This document shows, one piece after another, positions 1 to 5,949 of a DNA stretch of 7,243 bases (positions are counted from its first letter, which is position 1; every line of letters starts with the position of its first letter). Position numbers and translations under genes: made by a program. Origin of the DNA: Scatosoma sp045128175. Lineage in GTDB: Bacteria; Bacillota; Clostridia; Christensenellales; Borkfalkiaceae. Below the pieces are notes generated by a model. The model had not been told where the DNA came from. It saw nothing but the letters and a program-made list of their open reading frames with translations, and searched no databases. The DNA lies in assembly GCA_045128175.1 (NCBI GenBank), contig JBGVRF010000100.1, forward strand, positions 1 through 7,243, in the 5' to 3' direction.

Positions 1-773
1 CGCGAAAGGACCTGTACGACCTTTTCGATCTCCTTTTTTCTGCCGATAACGGGATCCAGCTTGCCCAGCCGCGCCCGTTCGGTCATGTCCGTACCGTAAT
101 TCAACAACTTTTCCGCCGCGCTGGCGCTGAGCGTTTTTCCCGACTTCGGGCTTTCCGAGGAAAAGCTCGGTTGGTCCTTCCATTGCGATTGTTGCGGCTG
201 ATAAAACGACTGACTGTTACCTTGCGGGTTTGGTATACTGCCCGTATTGAGAATATTCAGACCGCCTTTTGGATCCAGAGGATCGATCGGCTTACACGGT
301 TCTGCCTCAGACTGTATCTGAAACCGCTTTTTATTTTCCAATACCCGTAACGCCAACAGCGTTTTCTGTTTTATCGCTTCAACGTCTGCCTTGATGATCC
401 GTAAAAAACGTACGCCTTGACAGGTGGAATCTTTCAATATCTCGAACAGCATATGCGCTGTACCCGCCAGCATTCCCGCCGACCTCGCCCCTTCTACCGC
501 CCGATTAAACATCTCCTGCACGCGCGTTGTCATCCCTTCAACGTTGGCTTGGTTTTCCACCTGCTTAAAAAAGCTACCGTATTCGGCAAGTAGCACCCCT
601 TCTCCAACAAGAATACCGTACGCCGTACATTCCGGAACGCATAAAAACGCGTAGATCAGATGTTCGGTACCGACAAAACTCATTCTTTCCTGCGCCGCCG
701 TTACGTTTGCGATCTGCAACGCCTTTTTAAAATTTTCCGTAGACATCGATAACGGATATTTAATAGCACTCAT
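1..773 (-). CDS. clpC: ATP-dependent Clp protease ATPase subunit ClpC, N-terminal part (cut by left edge)
   Basis: The first 257 residues of a Hsp100/ClpC unfoldase, which feeds substrates to ClpP in the cytoplasm. The frame is open to base 1. Two Clp N-domain repeats are visible: residues about 10-75 with VGTEH at 34-38, and about 80-145 with AGTAH at 103-107. A long Q/S/P-rich linker follows (about 150-215), then the start of the first AAA+ module, LDPVIGRKKEIEKVVQVLS (239-257), which is near-diagnostic for ClpC. Walker motifs, middle domain and second AAA+ module lie outside the window. The linker is about 60 residues longer than in B. subtilis ClpC, where DPVIGR comes near residue 176. 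The ATG at 773 is preceded by an AGGGAG Shine-Dalgarno. It follows mcsB by 33 nt and is the last visible gene of the operon. The pArg-binding Glu of the first repeat is kept (E37); the second is Ala106. Confidence 0.95.
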   Translation of the reverse strand, partial: MSAIKYPLSMSTENFKKALQIANVTAAQERMSFVGTEHLIYAFLCVPECTAYGILVGEGVLLAEYGSFFKQVENQANVEGMTTRVQEMFNRAVEGARSAGMLAGTAHMLFEILKDSTCQGVRFLRIIKADVEAIKQKTLLALRVLENKKRFQIQSEAEPCKPIDPLDPKGGLNILNTGSIPNPQGNSQSFYQPQQSQWKDQPSFSSESPKSGKTLSASAAEKLLNYGTDMTERARLGKLDPVIGRKKEIEKVVQVLS

Positions 774-785
774 ATCTTGCTCCCT

Positions 786-801
786 GCGGCTATTTTGCCG
801 C
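786..801 (-). other. Small GC hairpin in the mcsB-clpC junction
   Basis: On the minus strand GCGGC and GCCGC flank the loop AAAATA, giving a 5-bp all-GC stem. It starts a few bases after the mcsB stop codon and ends directly before the AGGGAG ribosome binding site of clpC. No U-run follows, so it is not an intrinsic terminator. It could tune clpC translation or mark an mRNA processing point. Five base pairs can occur by chance. Confidence 0.35.
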
Positions 802-806
802 CAACC

Positions 807-1865
807 TTACTTTTTTGCGACCCGCACCAAGCGTGGCAACACCGTACATGCCGTTTCCGCGCGCACTGCCTCCGTTTCTTCCCCCGTCGCGTCTTGCAGA
901 TCGTTTTTTATCTTGAATACCGTCGGACGCATTCCGTCGATAAAATCATGTAACTCGTCAAAATTTACAGACTCAAAAAAACCAAGCGCAACCCCTAATT
1001 TCACGTCCTCGATCTTCGCAAAAAACTCTTTAAGTTCAAGCTTTGCACAATTTGTCAATACGCCGTACGAACGCAAGCATCTGTCCAGAGTTTCCAACTT
1101 CGCCGTAGTGAGGATATCCTCCCTCGCTCTGTTTTCCAGATCGCAAAGGACGTTTACCGTATCCTTGACCAATTCGAGAATGTCTTCTTCCGATCTCCCC
1201 AGCGTACGCTCGTTACTGACTTGATACACGTGTCCTTCCGCCGTCGTACCCTCGCCAAATGCACCGCGTACCGTCATTCCGTTTACTTTCAGGCTGGGAA
1301 TGACCTTTTTCAACTCGCCGTTTTTTCCGATTCCGGGCAAAAACATCATTACCGAAGCGCGCATCCCCGTACCCAGATTACTTGGACACGCCGTCAGATA
1401 TCCGAGCTTTTTATCAAACGCAAAATCGTATAAACTACCCAATCCGTCATCCAACGCACAGATACGCTCGTATGCGGCATAAAGATTGGCGCCTTTTTGA
1501 AGTTCGTCGCCTTTATACAGCTCCACGCCCTTATGGATATATTGCTCACGCAAATGATCCTCTTCATTAACCATAACGGACGTCAGCTCGTCCGCCGCTA
1601 CGAACGCCGCGCCGTACTTACTTTTACACAATGCCGGACTGATCAAATGCCGTTCTTGAAGCAATAAGGCTTTCTCCTCGCTCATCTCCCCGATCGGATA
1701 ACAAACGAATTCGTCCAGCTGCTTCAGTCCTTCTTCGACGAGATGTAACACGTCCTCCGCTTGTCCTTCGTCCATCTTATGCGGAAAAGGATACGCCGCA
1801 AAATTCCGGGCCAACCGTATGCGCGTGGAGATTACGATCGATTTGGATTCCTTTTCTTGCGCCAT
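807..1865 (-). CDS. mcsB: Protein-arginine kinase McsB
   Basis: A 352-residue protein of the McsB family, related to phosphagen kinases. It phosphorylates arginines on proteins, which marks them for ClpC-ClpP degradation. Visible motifs: STRIRLARNF at 13-22 (nucleotide-binding arginines), VNEEDHLR at 99-106 (catalytic Glu region), TACPSNLGTGMRASVMMFLP at 158-177 with the conserved Cys160, and VRGAFGEGTTAEGHVYQVSN at 199-218. TLGRSEEDIL at 221-230 and the SYGVLTNC segment at 266-273 also match the family. Length is close to the usual 350-363. The ATG at 1865 has a GGGGAG ribosome binding site about 8 nt upstream. The start lies inside the 3' end of mcsA (34-nt overlap), implying translational coupling with its activator. 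The C-terminal pArg-sensing RDxxRA motif of Bacillus/Geobacillus McsB appears here only as TEAVRA (331-336), so allosteric self-regulation may differ. Confidence 0.96.
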   Translation of the reverse strand: MAQEKESKSIVISTRIRLARNFAAYPFPHKMDEGQAEDVLHLVEEGLKQLDEFVCYPIGEMSEEKALLLQERHLISPALCKSKYGAAFVAADELTSVMVNEEDHLREQYIHKGVELYKGDELQKGANLYAAYERICALDDGLGSLYDFAFDKKLGYLTACPSNLGTGMRASVMMFLPGIGKNGELKKVIPSLKVNGMTVRGAFGEGTTAEGHVYQVSNERTLGRSEEDILELVKDTVNVLCDLENRAREDILTTAKLETLDRCLRSYGVLTNCAKLELKEFFAKIEDVKLGVALGFFESVNFDELHDFIDGMRPTVFKIKNDLQDATGEETEAVRAETACTVLPRLVRVAKK

Positions 1866-2374
1866 ATAAAATCTCTCCCCACAACAGCGTTTTTCTCCAT
1901 ATCGGCAAGCTTCGTCTTATATTCCAACGCGTCGCCGTAATTGCCCTCTTCTTCCAATTTCTTGATGATCAACTGCAATTCATAACGCTGACGCTTAAAG
2001 CTTGCGGCCCGAAGTTGCGCATCGGCGACTTCTTCCTCTTCACTGAGTGCCCGTTCATCCTCGAGAAGAGGGACTTTCCCTGTGTGCAAGCCCAAACCGC
2101 CCTGTAGCTTTTCAATGGCGGGCATAAGCGCTAATTTCATTCCATCGTAGCAGTAGGCGCAACCGACCAGCTTTTTAGACAACGCTTCCGCAGCCGTTGT
2201 GCCGCAGTATGGACAAACGGTCAATCGCTCTTCGTCCCGTGGACTGCTTTTATCAAAAAACAAACGTTTGTAACAATCGCGACAGTAAAAGATTTTACAA
2301 CTTTTCCCGTCGCGTTTTTGTTCGTATGTCATCGTTGCCGCTTTTCCGCAGTTACAACATTTCTGCGCGACCAT
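1832..2374 (-). CDS. mcsA: McsA, zinc-binding activator of McsB (UVR-domain protein)
   Basis: A 180-residue McsA homologue, the cofactor that binds and activates the McsB kinase. Four Cys pairs are visible: CCNC at 6-9, CRDC at 31-34, CPYC at 54-57 and CAYC at 72-75. They form two zinc-binding treble-clef-like units. The family signature HTGKVP is at 97-102 (HAGKIP in B. subtilis). A UVR-type coiled-coil motif covers about 129-160 (YELQLIIKKLEEEGNYGDAL). The C-terminus is basic (WRKKRNPNRS) and is encoded in the overlap with mcsB. The ATG at 2374 lies one base after the stop codon of the upstream regulator gene, with a GGAGG ribosome binding site inside that gene's last codons, so translation is probably coupled. 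The length matches the family (about 170-185). Confidence 0.93.
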   Translation of the reverse strand: MVAQKCCNCGKAATMTYEQKRDGKSCKIFYCRDCYKRLFFDKSSPRDEERLTVCPYCGTTAAEALSKKLVGCAYCYDGMKLALMPAIEKLQGGLGLHTGKVPLLEDERALSEEEEVADAQLRAASFKRQRYELQLIIKKLEEEGNYGDALEYKTKLADMEKNAVVGRDFIWRKKRNPNRS

Positions 2375-2375
2375 A

Positions 2376-3134
2376 TCAGCCCTCCGTCGTCGTAATCTCC
2401 GACTGTGTTTCCGCCTTTTCCTCTACAAGCTTCTCCGTCTGCTCTGCTTTGTTTCTTTCAGCTTTCGCTTGCTTACCCGATCCGCCATTCGCTTTTTCCC
2501 TATTTTTTCGGAACAGAGAACGGAAGAATACCCAAAGGATCTCCAGAATCTGCAAAGGAACTCCCAAAAGGAACAGACACCACAATCCGTCAAACGAAGC
2601 GCCGTTATAAACGGCGATCAGCCTACCGGTGAGATATACTGAGGTTAAAGTCATCCACACCAATATGGAAACGGAAAAAAAATTGAGTAAACGGTATTTC
2701 CAAATACTTGCGTAAACGACCAGAATGATCGCATTGATCGCCACCGCATAAACAAACGATATCCATGCTGGAAGAGAAGGATCAAAGATCTGCAATGCGA
2801 CAAACAAACAGGTCGCGACCAGCCATACGATCCCGCTGGACAAAAGCATGATCAGGATATGCAACCCTCTGTTTTTCGGTTTTTGTTCGGATATCGGCGG
2901 CTCAGGTTTGGGTTCTTCCTTGCCCACAAACGCATTTAGCGTTACCCCGTACAACTCGGCAAGCTGCATCAACGTGTAAACGTCGGGAATGCCGTTGCCC
3001 GATTCCCATTTTGAAACGGATTTATCCGAATAGTTGATCTTCTCTGCCAGCTCCGCCTGTGTCAGACCTGCGGCCTTGCGATAGTACGTTAAATTTTTAG
3101 CAATGATCCGATTGATTTCGTTGGTATTTTCCAT
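2376..3134 (-). CDS. XRE-family HTH regulator with four membrane segments, in the ctsR position
   Basis: A 252-residue protein with an XRE/HTH_3 DNA-binding domain at about 10-70; LTQAELAEKINYSDKSVSKW (24-43) is the helix-turn-helix. A charged/Pro linker (71-90) leads to four predicted hydrophobic segments at about 91-116, 121-142, 150-170 and 183-208. A basic, then acidic/Lys-rich cytoplasmic tail follows (209-252). This architecture is common in clostridia but of unknown function; it suggests a membrane-tethered transcription factor. It is the first gene of the mcsA-mcsB-clpC operon, where Bacillus-type genomes carry ctsR. It shows no resemblance to CtsR. The ATG at 3134 is the only plausible start: an in-frame stop lies just upstream and no other start codon precedes the HTH. 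The promoter's -10 box ends six bases before the ATG. The regulator may control its own operon; that is inferred from position. Confidence 0.9.
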   Translation of the reverse strand: MENTNEINRIIAKNLTYYRKAAGLTQAELAEKINYSDKSVSKWESGNGIPDVYTLMQLAELYGVTLNAFVGKEEPKPEPPISEQKPKNRGLHILIMLLSSGIVWLVATCLFVALQIFDPSLPAWISFVYAVAINAIILVVYASIWKYRLLNFFSVSILVWMTLTSVYLTGRLIAVYNGASFDGLWCLFLLGVPLQILEILWVFFRSLFRKNREKANGGSGKQAKAERNKAEQTEKLVEEKAETQSEITTTEG

Positions 3135-3169
3135 ATTCCTATAATATCATTTTTTTTGCAATTCGTCAA
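3135..3169 (-). promoter_or_regulatory. Strong sigma-A promoter of the regulator-mcsA-mcsB-clpC operon, near-leaderless
   Basis: On the minus strand the -35 box TTGACG (3169-3164) and the -10 box TATTAT (3146-3141) are separated by exactly 17 nt. A TG one base before the -10 makes it an extended -10. The six bases between the -10 and the ATG are AGGAAT. Transcription would therefore start at or next to the A of the start codon at 3134, leaving no room for a normal ribosome binding site in the mRNA. Confidence 0.8.
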
Positions 3170-3233
3170 GCGAGTGCGCGGCTTTTTCGCTATTTTGTCC
3201 GTTTCCTCCTTATAAATACGTGGATTTTAAAGG

Positions 3234-3247
3234 AAAATCGCGATTTT
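3234..3247. promoter_or_regulatory. 14-bp perfect palindrome, candidate operator
   Basis: AAAATCGCGATTTT is a perfect inverted repeat about 65 bp upstream of the -35 box of the operon promoter, in the AT-rich gap between the ABC gene and the regulator gene. Size and symmetry fit a dimeric repressor site, perhaps for the XRE regulator itself. It has no loop, so it is not a terminator. No protein partner can be shown from the sequence. Confidence 0.4.
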
Positions 3248-3297
3248 ATAACATGATTCGTCAAAAGATATCGGAAACGGAATTTTTTATTGAAAGC

Positions 3298-3334
3298 AAA
3301 AAATGTTGAGATATTTTCTCATACCCCAACATTT
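3298..3334 (-). terminator. Possible second terminator hairpin downstream of the ABC gene
   Basis: On the minus strand AAATGTTG (3334-3327) pairs with CAACATTT (3308-3301) and ends in a run of six T. The 18-nt loop contains a smaller inverted repeat (GAGA/TCTC). The stem is only 8 bp and AT-rich, so it is weaker than the hairpin just upstream. It could act as a back-up terminator or a binding site. Confidence 0.4.
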
Positions 3335-3361
3335 ATTATAGAGTCTATTATTGAGCTAAGT

Positions 3362-3394
3362 AAAACCGCCTTTTACCGTTAAGCAAAAGGCGGT
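3362..3394 (-). terminator. Intrinsic terminator of the sugar ABC ATPase gene
   Basis: On the minus strand a perfect 10-bp stem, ACCGCCTTTT and AAAAGGCGGT, with a 10-nt loop lies 32 nt after the TAA of the ABC gene and ends in TTTT. The U-run is short, but position and stem symmetry support termination. It separates the ABC gene from the heat-shock-type operon downstream. Confidence 0.75.
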
Positions 3395-3426
3395 CGGAGT
3401 TTCTAAGATAAATAAACGTTCAAAAC

Positions 3427-4812
3427 TTATTTGTCTTCGTCTTCGGAAGGTGTTTCGGTCTTTTCAGCGGTAGCAGCCTGCGAGTCCTGCTTAGCCTTAA
3501 GCTTCGCCATTCTTGCATCCTTTCTCGCCTGCGCTTTCATTTCTTTCGTTACAATACGAGCAGCAGCGATACGATCGGACATTTCTTGAGGTGTAGGAGG
3601 CGTGAATGCCGAACCCTCCGCATTTTCTTCGATCACTTCGTAACCTGCGTCTCTTTCGAGCATGGAAGCTTCCGTTGCGCTGTCGAAGATATGAATATGA
3701 TTTGCGTCGAACGCAAGCTCCACAACGTCTTTAAGCGCTACGACCGCACGGCTGGAGATCTTCGCGATCATCTGCGTGGAGTTGTCGATGACGGAGGATT
3801 CTTTTCCTTCGTGATCAAGTTCGCAATAGATCTGCGTTTCAGCACCGAGCTTTTCGATAACTTCGATACGAGCGGTAACGACCGTTTCGGGCGAGTTGGA
3901 GATGAAAAGCTGATCCTGATGGATATCTTCGGGACGTACGCCGAGGATCACTTTCTTATCGGTATCAAGATATTCGTTGATGTTCTTGATTCTTGCTTCG
4001 ACCGTCTTGGGAAGAAGGATCTTGTTGCCGCCAACGAAGTTGACGTATACTTTTCCGTTTTCGCTGGTAAGCGTGGAATCACGGAAGAAGTTCATCTGAG
4101 GGGTACCGATGAAACCCGCAACAAAAAGGTTGATGGGATAATCGTAAAGGTTCTGAGGAGTATCTACCTGCTGCATGAAACCGTCTTTCATAACAACGAT
4201 TCTCGTACCCATGGTCATAGCTTCGACCTGGTCGTGGGTAACGTAGATGAACGTCGTTGCAAGACGAGCGTGCAGTTTGGAAATTTCCGTTCTCATCGAA
4301 GCACGAAGTTTCGCGTCAAGGTTGGACAAAGGTTCGTCGAGAAGGAATACCTTAGGTTCACGAACAATAGTACGACCGAGCGCAACACGCTGTCTTTGAC
4401 CGCCGGACAATGCCTTCGGTTTTCTGGAAAGATAATCGGTGATGCCGAGGATTTCAGCTGCCGCCTTAACTTTCTGGTCGATAATGTCTTTGGGTACTTT
4501 ACGAAGCTTCAGACCAAACGCCATGTTGTCATATACGGACATATGAGGATACAACGCGTAGTTCTGGAATACCATCGCGATGTCTCTGTCCTTGGGGACG
4601 ACATCGTTCACAAGCTTGCCGTCGATATAGAGTTCACCGGAAGAGATCTCTTCCAAACCCGCAATCATACGAAGCGTCGTGGACTTACCGCAACCGGAAG
4701 GTCCTACCAATACGATGAATTCTTTGTCTCTGATCTCCAAACAGAAATCAAAAACCGCCTGTACACCGGAAGGGTATACTTTGTTAATGCCTTTCAGCGA
4801 AAGTCCTGCCAT
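3427..4812 (-). CDS. Carbohydrate ABC transporter ATP-binding protein, MsmX/UgpC (MalK-like) family
   Basis: A 461-residue cytoplasmic ATPase that energises sugar-uptake ABC transporters. Walker A GPSGCGKST is at 37-45, the Q-loop Gln at 83, signature LSGGQ at 135-139, Walker B VFLLDEP at 155-161 and switch His at 193 (THDQVEAMTMG). FVAGFIGTPQMNFF (230-243) opens the MalK-type regulatory TOBE region, which runs to about 376. Family members are about 360-380 residues; here about 80 extra residues follow, Lys/Arg/Ala-rich and then acidic (ending PSEDEDK). The ATG at 4812 is chosen because a GGAGG ribosome binding site sits 8 nt upstream; an upstream TTG at 4827 overlaps that site and is unlikely. 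No permease or binding-protein genes are adjacent, so it may be a shared ATPase serving several sugar transporters, as MsmX does in B. subtilis. Its own promoter and terminator make it monocistronic, apart from possible read-through from the upstream gene. Confidence 0.93.
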   Translation of the reverse strand: MAGLSLKGINKVYPSGVQAVFDFCLEIRDKEFIVLVGPSGCGKSTTLRMIAGLEEISSGELYIDGKLVNDVVPKDRDIAMVFQNYALYPHMSVYDNMAFGLKLRKVPKDIIDQKVKAAAEILGITDYLSRKPKALSGGQRQRVALGRTIVREPKVFLLDEPLSNLDAKLRASMRTEISKLHARLATTFIYVTHDQVEAMTMGTRIVVMKDGFMQQVDTPQNLYDYPINLFVAGFIGTPQMNFFRDSTLTSENGKVYVNFVGGNKILLPKTVEARIKNINEYLDTDKKVILGVRPEDIHQDQLFISNSPETVVTARIEVIEKLGAETQIYCELDHEGKESSVIDNSTQMIAKISSRAVVALKDVVELAFDANHIHIFDSATEASMLERDAGYEVIEENAEGSAFTPPTPQEMSDRIAAARIVTKEMKAQARKDARMAKLKAKQDSQAATAEKTETPSEDEDK

Positions 4813-4820
4813 AATCTTTT

Positions 4821-4825
4821 CCTCC
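4821..4825 (-). promoter_or_regulatory. Ribosome binding site fixing the ABC ATPase start
   Basis: GGAGG on the minus strand, 8 nt before ATG 4812. It lies inside the alternative TTG-started extension (TTG at 4827), which makes the ATG the better start and the protein begin MAGLSLKGINKVYP, typical for the family. Confidence 0.8.
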
Positions 4826-4857
4826 AATTTTGGCTTATCAAATTTTTTACTAATAAC

Positions 4858-4886
4858 ATTTTACTATATTTGTCGAAAAAATACAA
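4858..4886 (-). promoter_or_regulatory. Probable sigma-A promoter of the ABC ATPase gene
   Basis: TTGTAT (4886-4881), a 17-nt spacer and TAAAAT (4863-4858) on the minus strand, giving a leader of about 38 nt that contains the GGAGG site. The alternative pair TTGTCC/TATAGT has a poorer 19-nt spacer. The rest of the gap up to the aldo/keto reductase stop (4887-5009) shows no gene and no convincing terminator, so some read-through from the reductase gene is possible. Confidence 0.6.
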
Positions 4887-5009
4887 TGGACAAAATCACC
4901 AAAGTTGCCTGCCCCTATTGTATATTTTGCACAAGTAAACAGTTTTATTCCTTTGCTTTTTCAGTCTTCTTAAGGCTTCAACGCCGCTCTTCTCCGCTTA
5001 CTACGCGTT

Positions 5010-5930
5010 TCACGGAAGCGTCTTCCCCGTGGAAAGATACAGTTTATACCACTCTTCCCTTGTCAATTCGATATCCCCCGCCGTGCATATTTCTTTCATA
5101 TGCAAAGGTGAAGCGGTGCCCGTCACCACCTGCTGAAAAGCCGGATGCCGCAGGATCCATGCGCACGCGACCGCCGAGACCGAACAACCGTATTTCTCTG
5201 CCAATGCCAACAAAACCGCGTTCATCCGTGAAAAATTCTCATTGCCGATAAATACGCCTTCGATAAATCCGTATTGCAAAGGCGACCAAGCCTGCATCGC
5301 AATCTTGTTCAGGCGACAATATTCCATGCAATCCCCGGCCCGCGTCGCAGACTCGTCTTTATACATATTAATATTAAAGCCCGTATCCACCATTGACGCG
5401 TGCGCCAGTGAAAACTGCATCTGATCGGCAACGATCTCTATCCCCGCGTTTTGAAACAGTGCCATCTGACAAGCGGAAAAATTACTGACTCCGAACGCAC
5501 GGACCTTCCCCGTTTCCCGCAGGCGATCAAACGCCTCTGCGACCTCCTCCGGTTCGACAAGCGTATCCGGACGATGTAACAATAATATGTCTATATAATC
5601 CACGTTCAAACGTTTGAGGCTGGCGTCCACACAAGAAAGAATATATTCTTTCGAAAAATCGAAATAGGTAAATTCTTCTCCTCGACGGATTCCGCATTTC
5701 GTTTGCAATATAAAATCCTTTCTGGCTACGCCCAGATCGCGCATTGCAACGCCGAAAATACGTTCGCAGTTTCCGCCGCCGTAAATATCCGCGAGATCAA
5801 AGGTATTCACTCCCGCGCGAAGCGCTTCGACGATAACGTCCTCCGTCTGTTGCAACGTCTTATCCGCAATGCGCATACAGCCCATCACGATGCTTGAAGA
5901 TCTGATATCACCTAAATTACAGTATTTCAT
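5010..5930 (-). CDS. Aldo/keto reductase, YdhF-like
   Basis: A 306-residue NADPH-dependent oxidoreductase of the aldo/keto reductase superfamily with a TIM-barrel fold; the substrate is not predictable. The catalytic tetrad is visible: Asp45 and Tyr50 in FDLADIYG, Lys78 in LQTKCGIR and His119 in LLLHRPD. VRAFGVSNFS (143-152), SPLQYGFIEG (216-225) and the nucleotide-binding region VVTGTASPLHMKEI (268-281) also fit. The ending TREEWYKLYLSTGKTLP is typical of the YdhF group. The ATG at 5930 is chosen over an in-frame start at 6086: it has an AGGGGA ribosome binding site, the family's N-terminus aligns there, and the promoter (-10 at 5950) lies inside the longer version. It follows the yigZ terminator directly, so it is an independent transcription unit. 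Confidence 0.92.
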   Translation of the reverse strand: MKYCNLGDIRSSSIVMGCMRIADKTLQQTEDVIVEALRAGVNTFDLADIYGGGNCERIFGVAMRDLGVARKDFILQTKCGIRRGEEFTYFDFSKEYILSCVDASLKRLNVDYIDILLLHRPDTLVEPEEVAEAFDRLRETGKVRAFGVSNFSACQMALFQNAGIEIVADQMQFSLAHASMVDTGFNINMYKDESATRAGDCMEYCRLNKIAMQAWSPLQYGFIEGVFIGNENFSRMNAVLLALAEKYGCSVSAVACAWILRHPAFQQVVTGTASPLHMKEICTAGDIELTREEWYKLYLSTGKTLP

Positions 5931-5949
5931 AAAAGTCCCCTTTTTCTGT

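Noticed and set aside
3255..3275. Possible CtsR box (GTCAAA half-site at 3260-3265)
   Set aside because: CtsR needs two direct heptads separated by 3 nt; the second position reads TATCGGA, which does not match. No CIRCE element was seen either.
4813..4827. TTG start five codons upstream in the ABC ATPase gene
   Set aside because: The codons after the TTG are the GGAGG ribosome binding site of ATG 4812.
3586..4938. A 450-residue open frame on the plus strand opposite the ABC ATPase gene
   Set aside because: It is antisense to a gene with all ABC ATPase motifs. Its translation is Arg/Phe/Asp-rich with no recognisable domain, and it has no suitable ribosome binding site. Such long shadows arise when the real gene uses few TTA, CTA and TCA codons.
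4679..5251. A 190-residue plus-strand frame across the ABC-reductase gap
   Set aside because: It overlaps the 5' end of the ABC gene and the 3' end of the reductase gene in antisense and has no recognisable motif. Its middle crosses the ABC promoter region.
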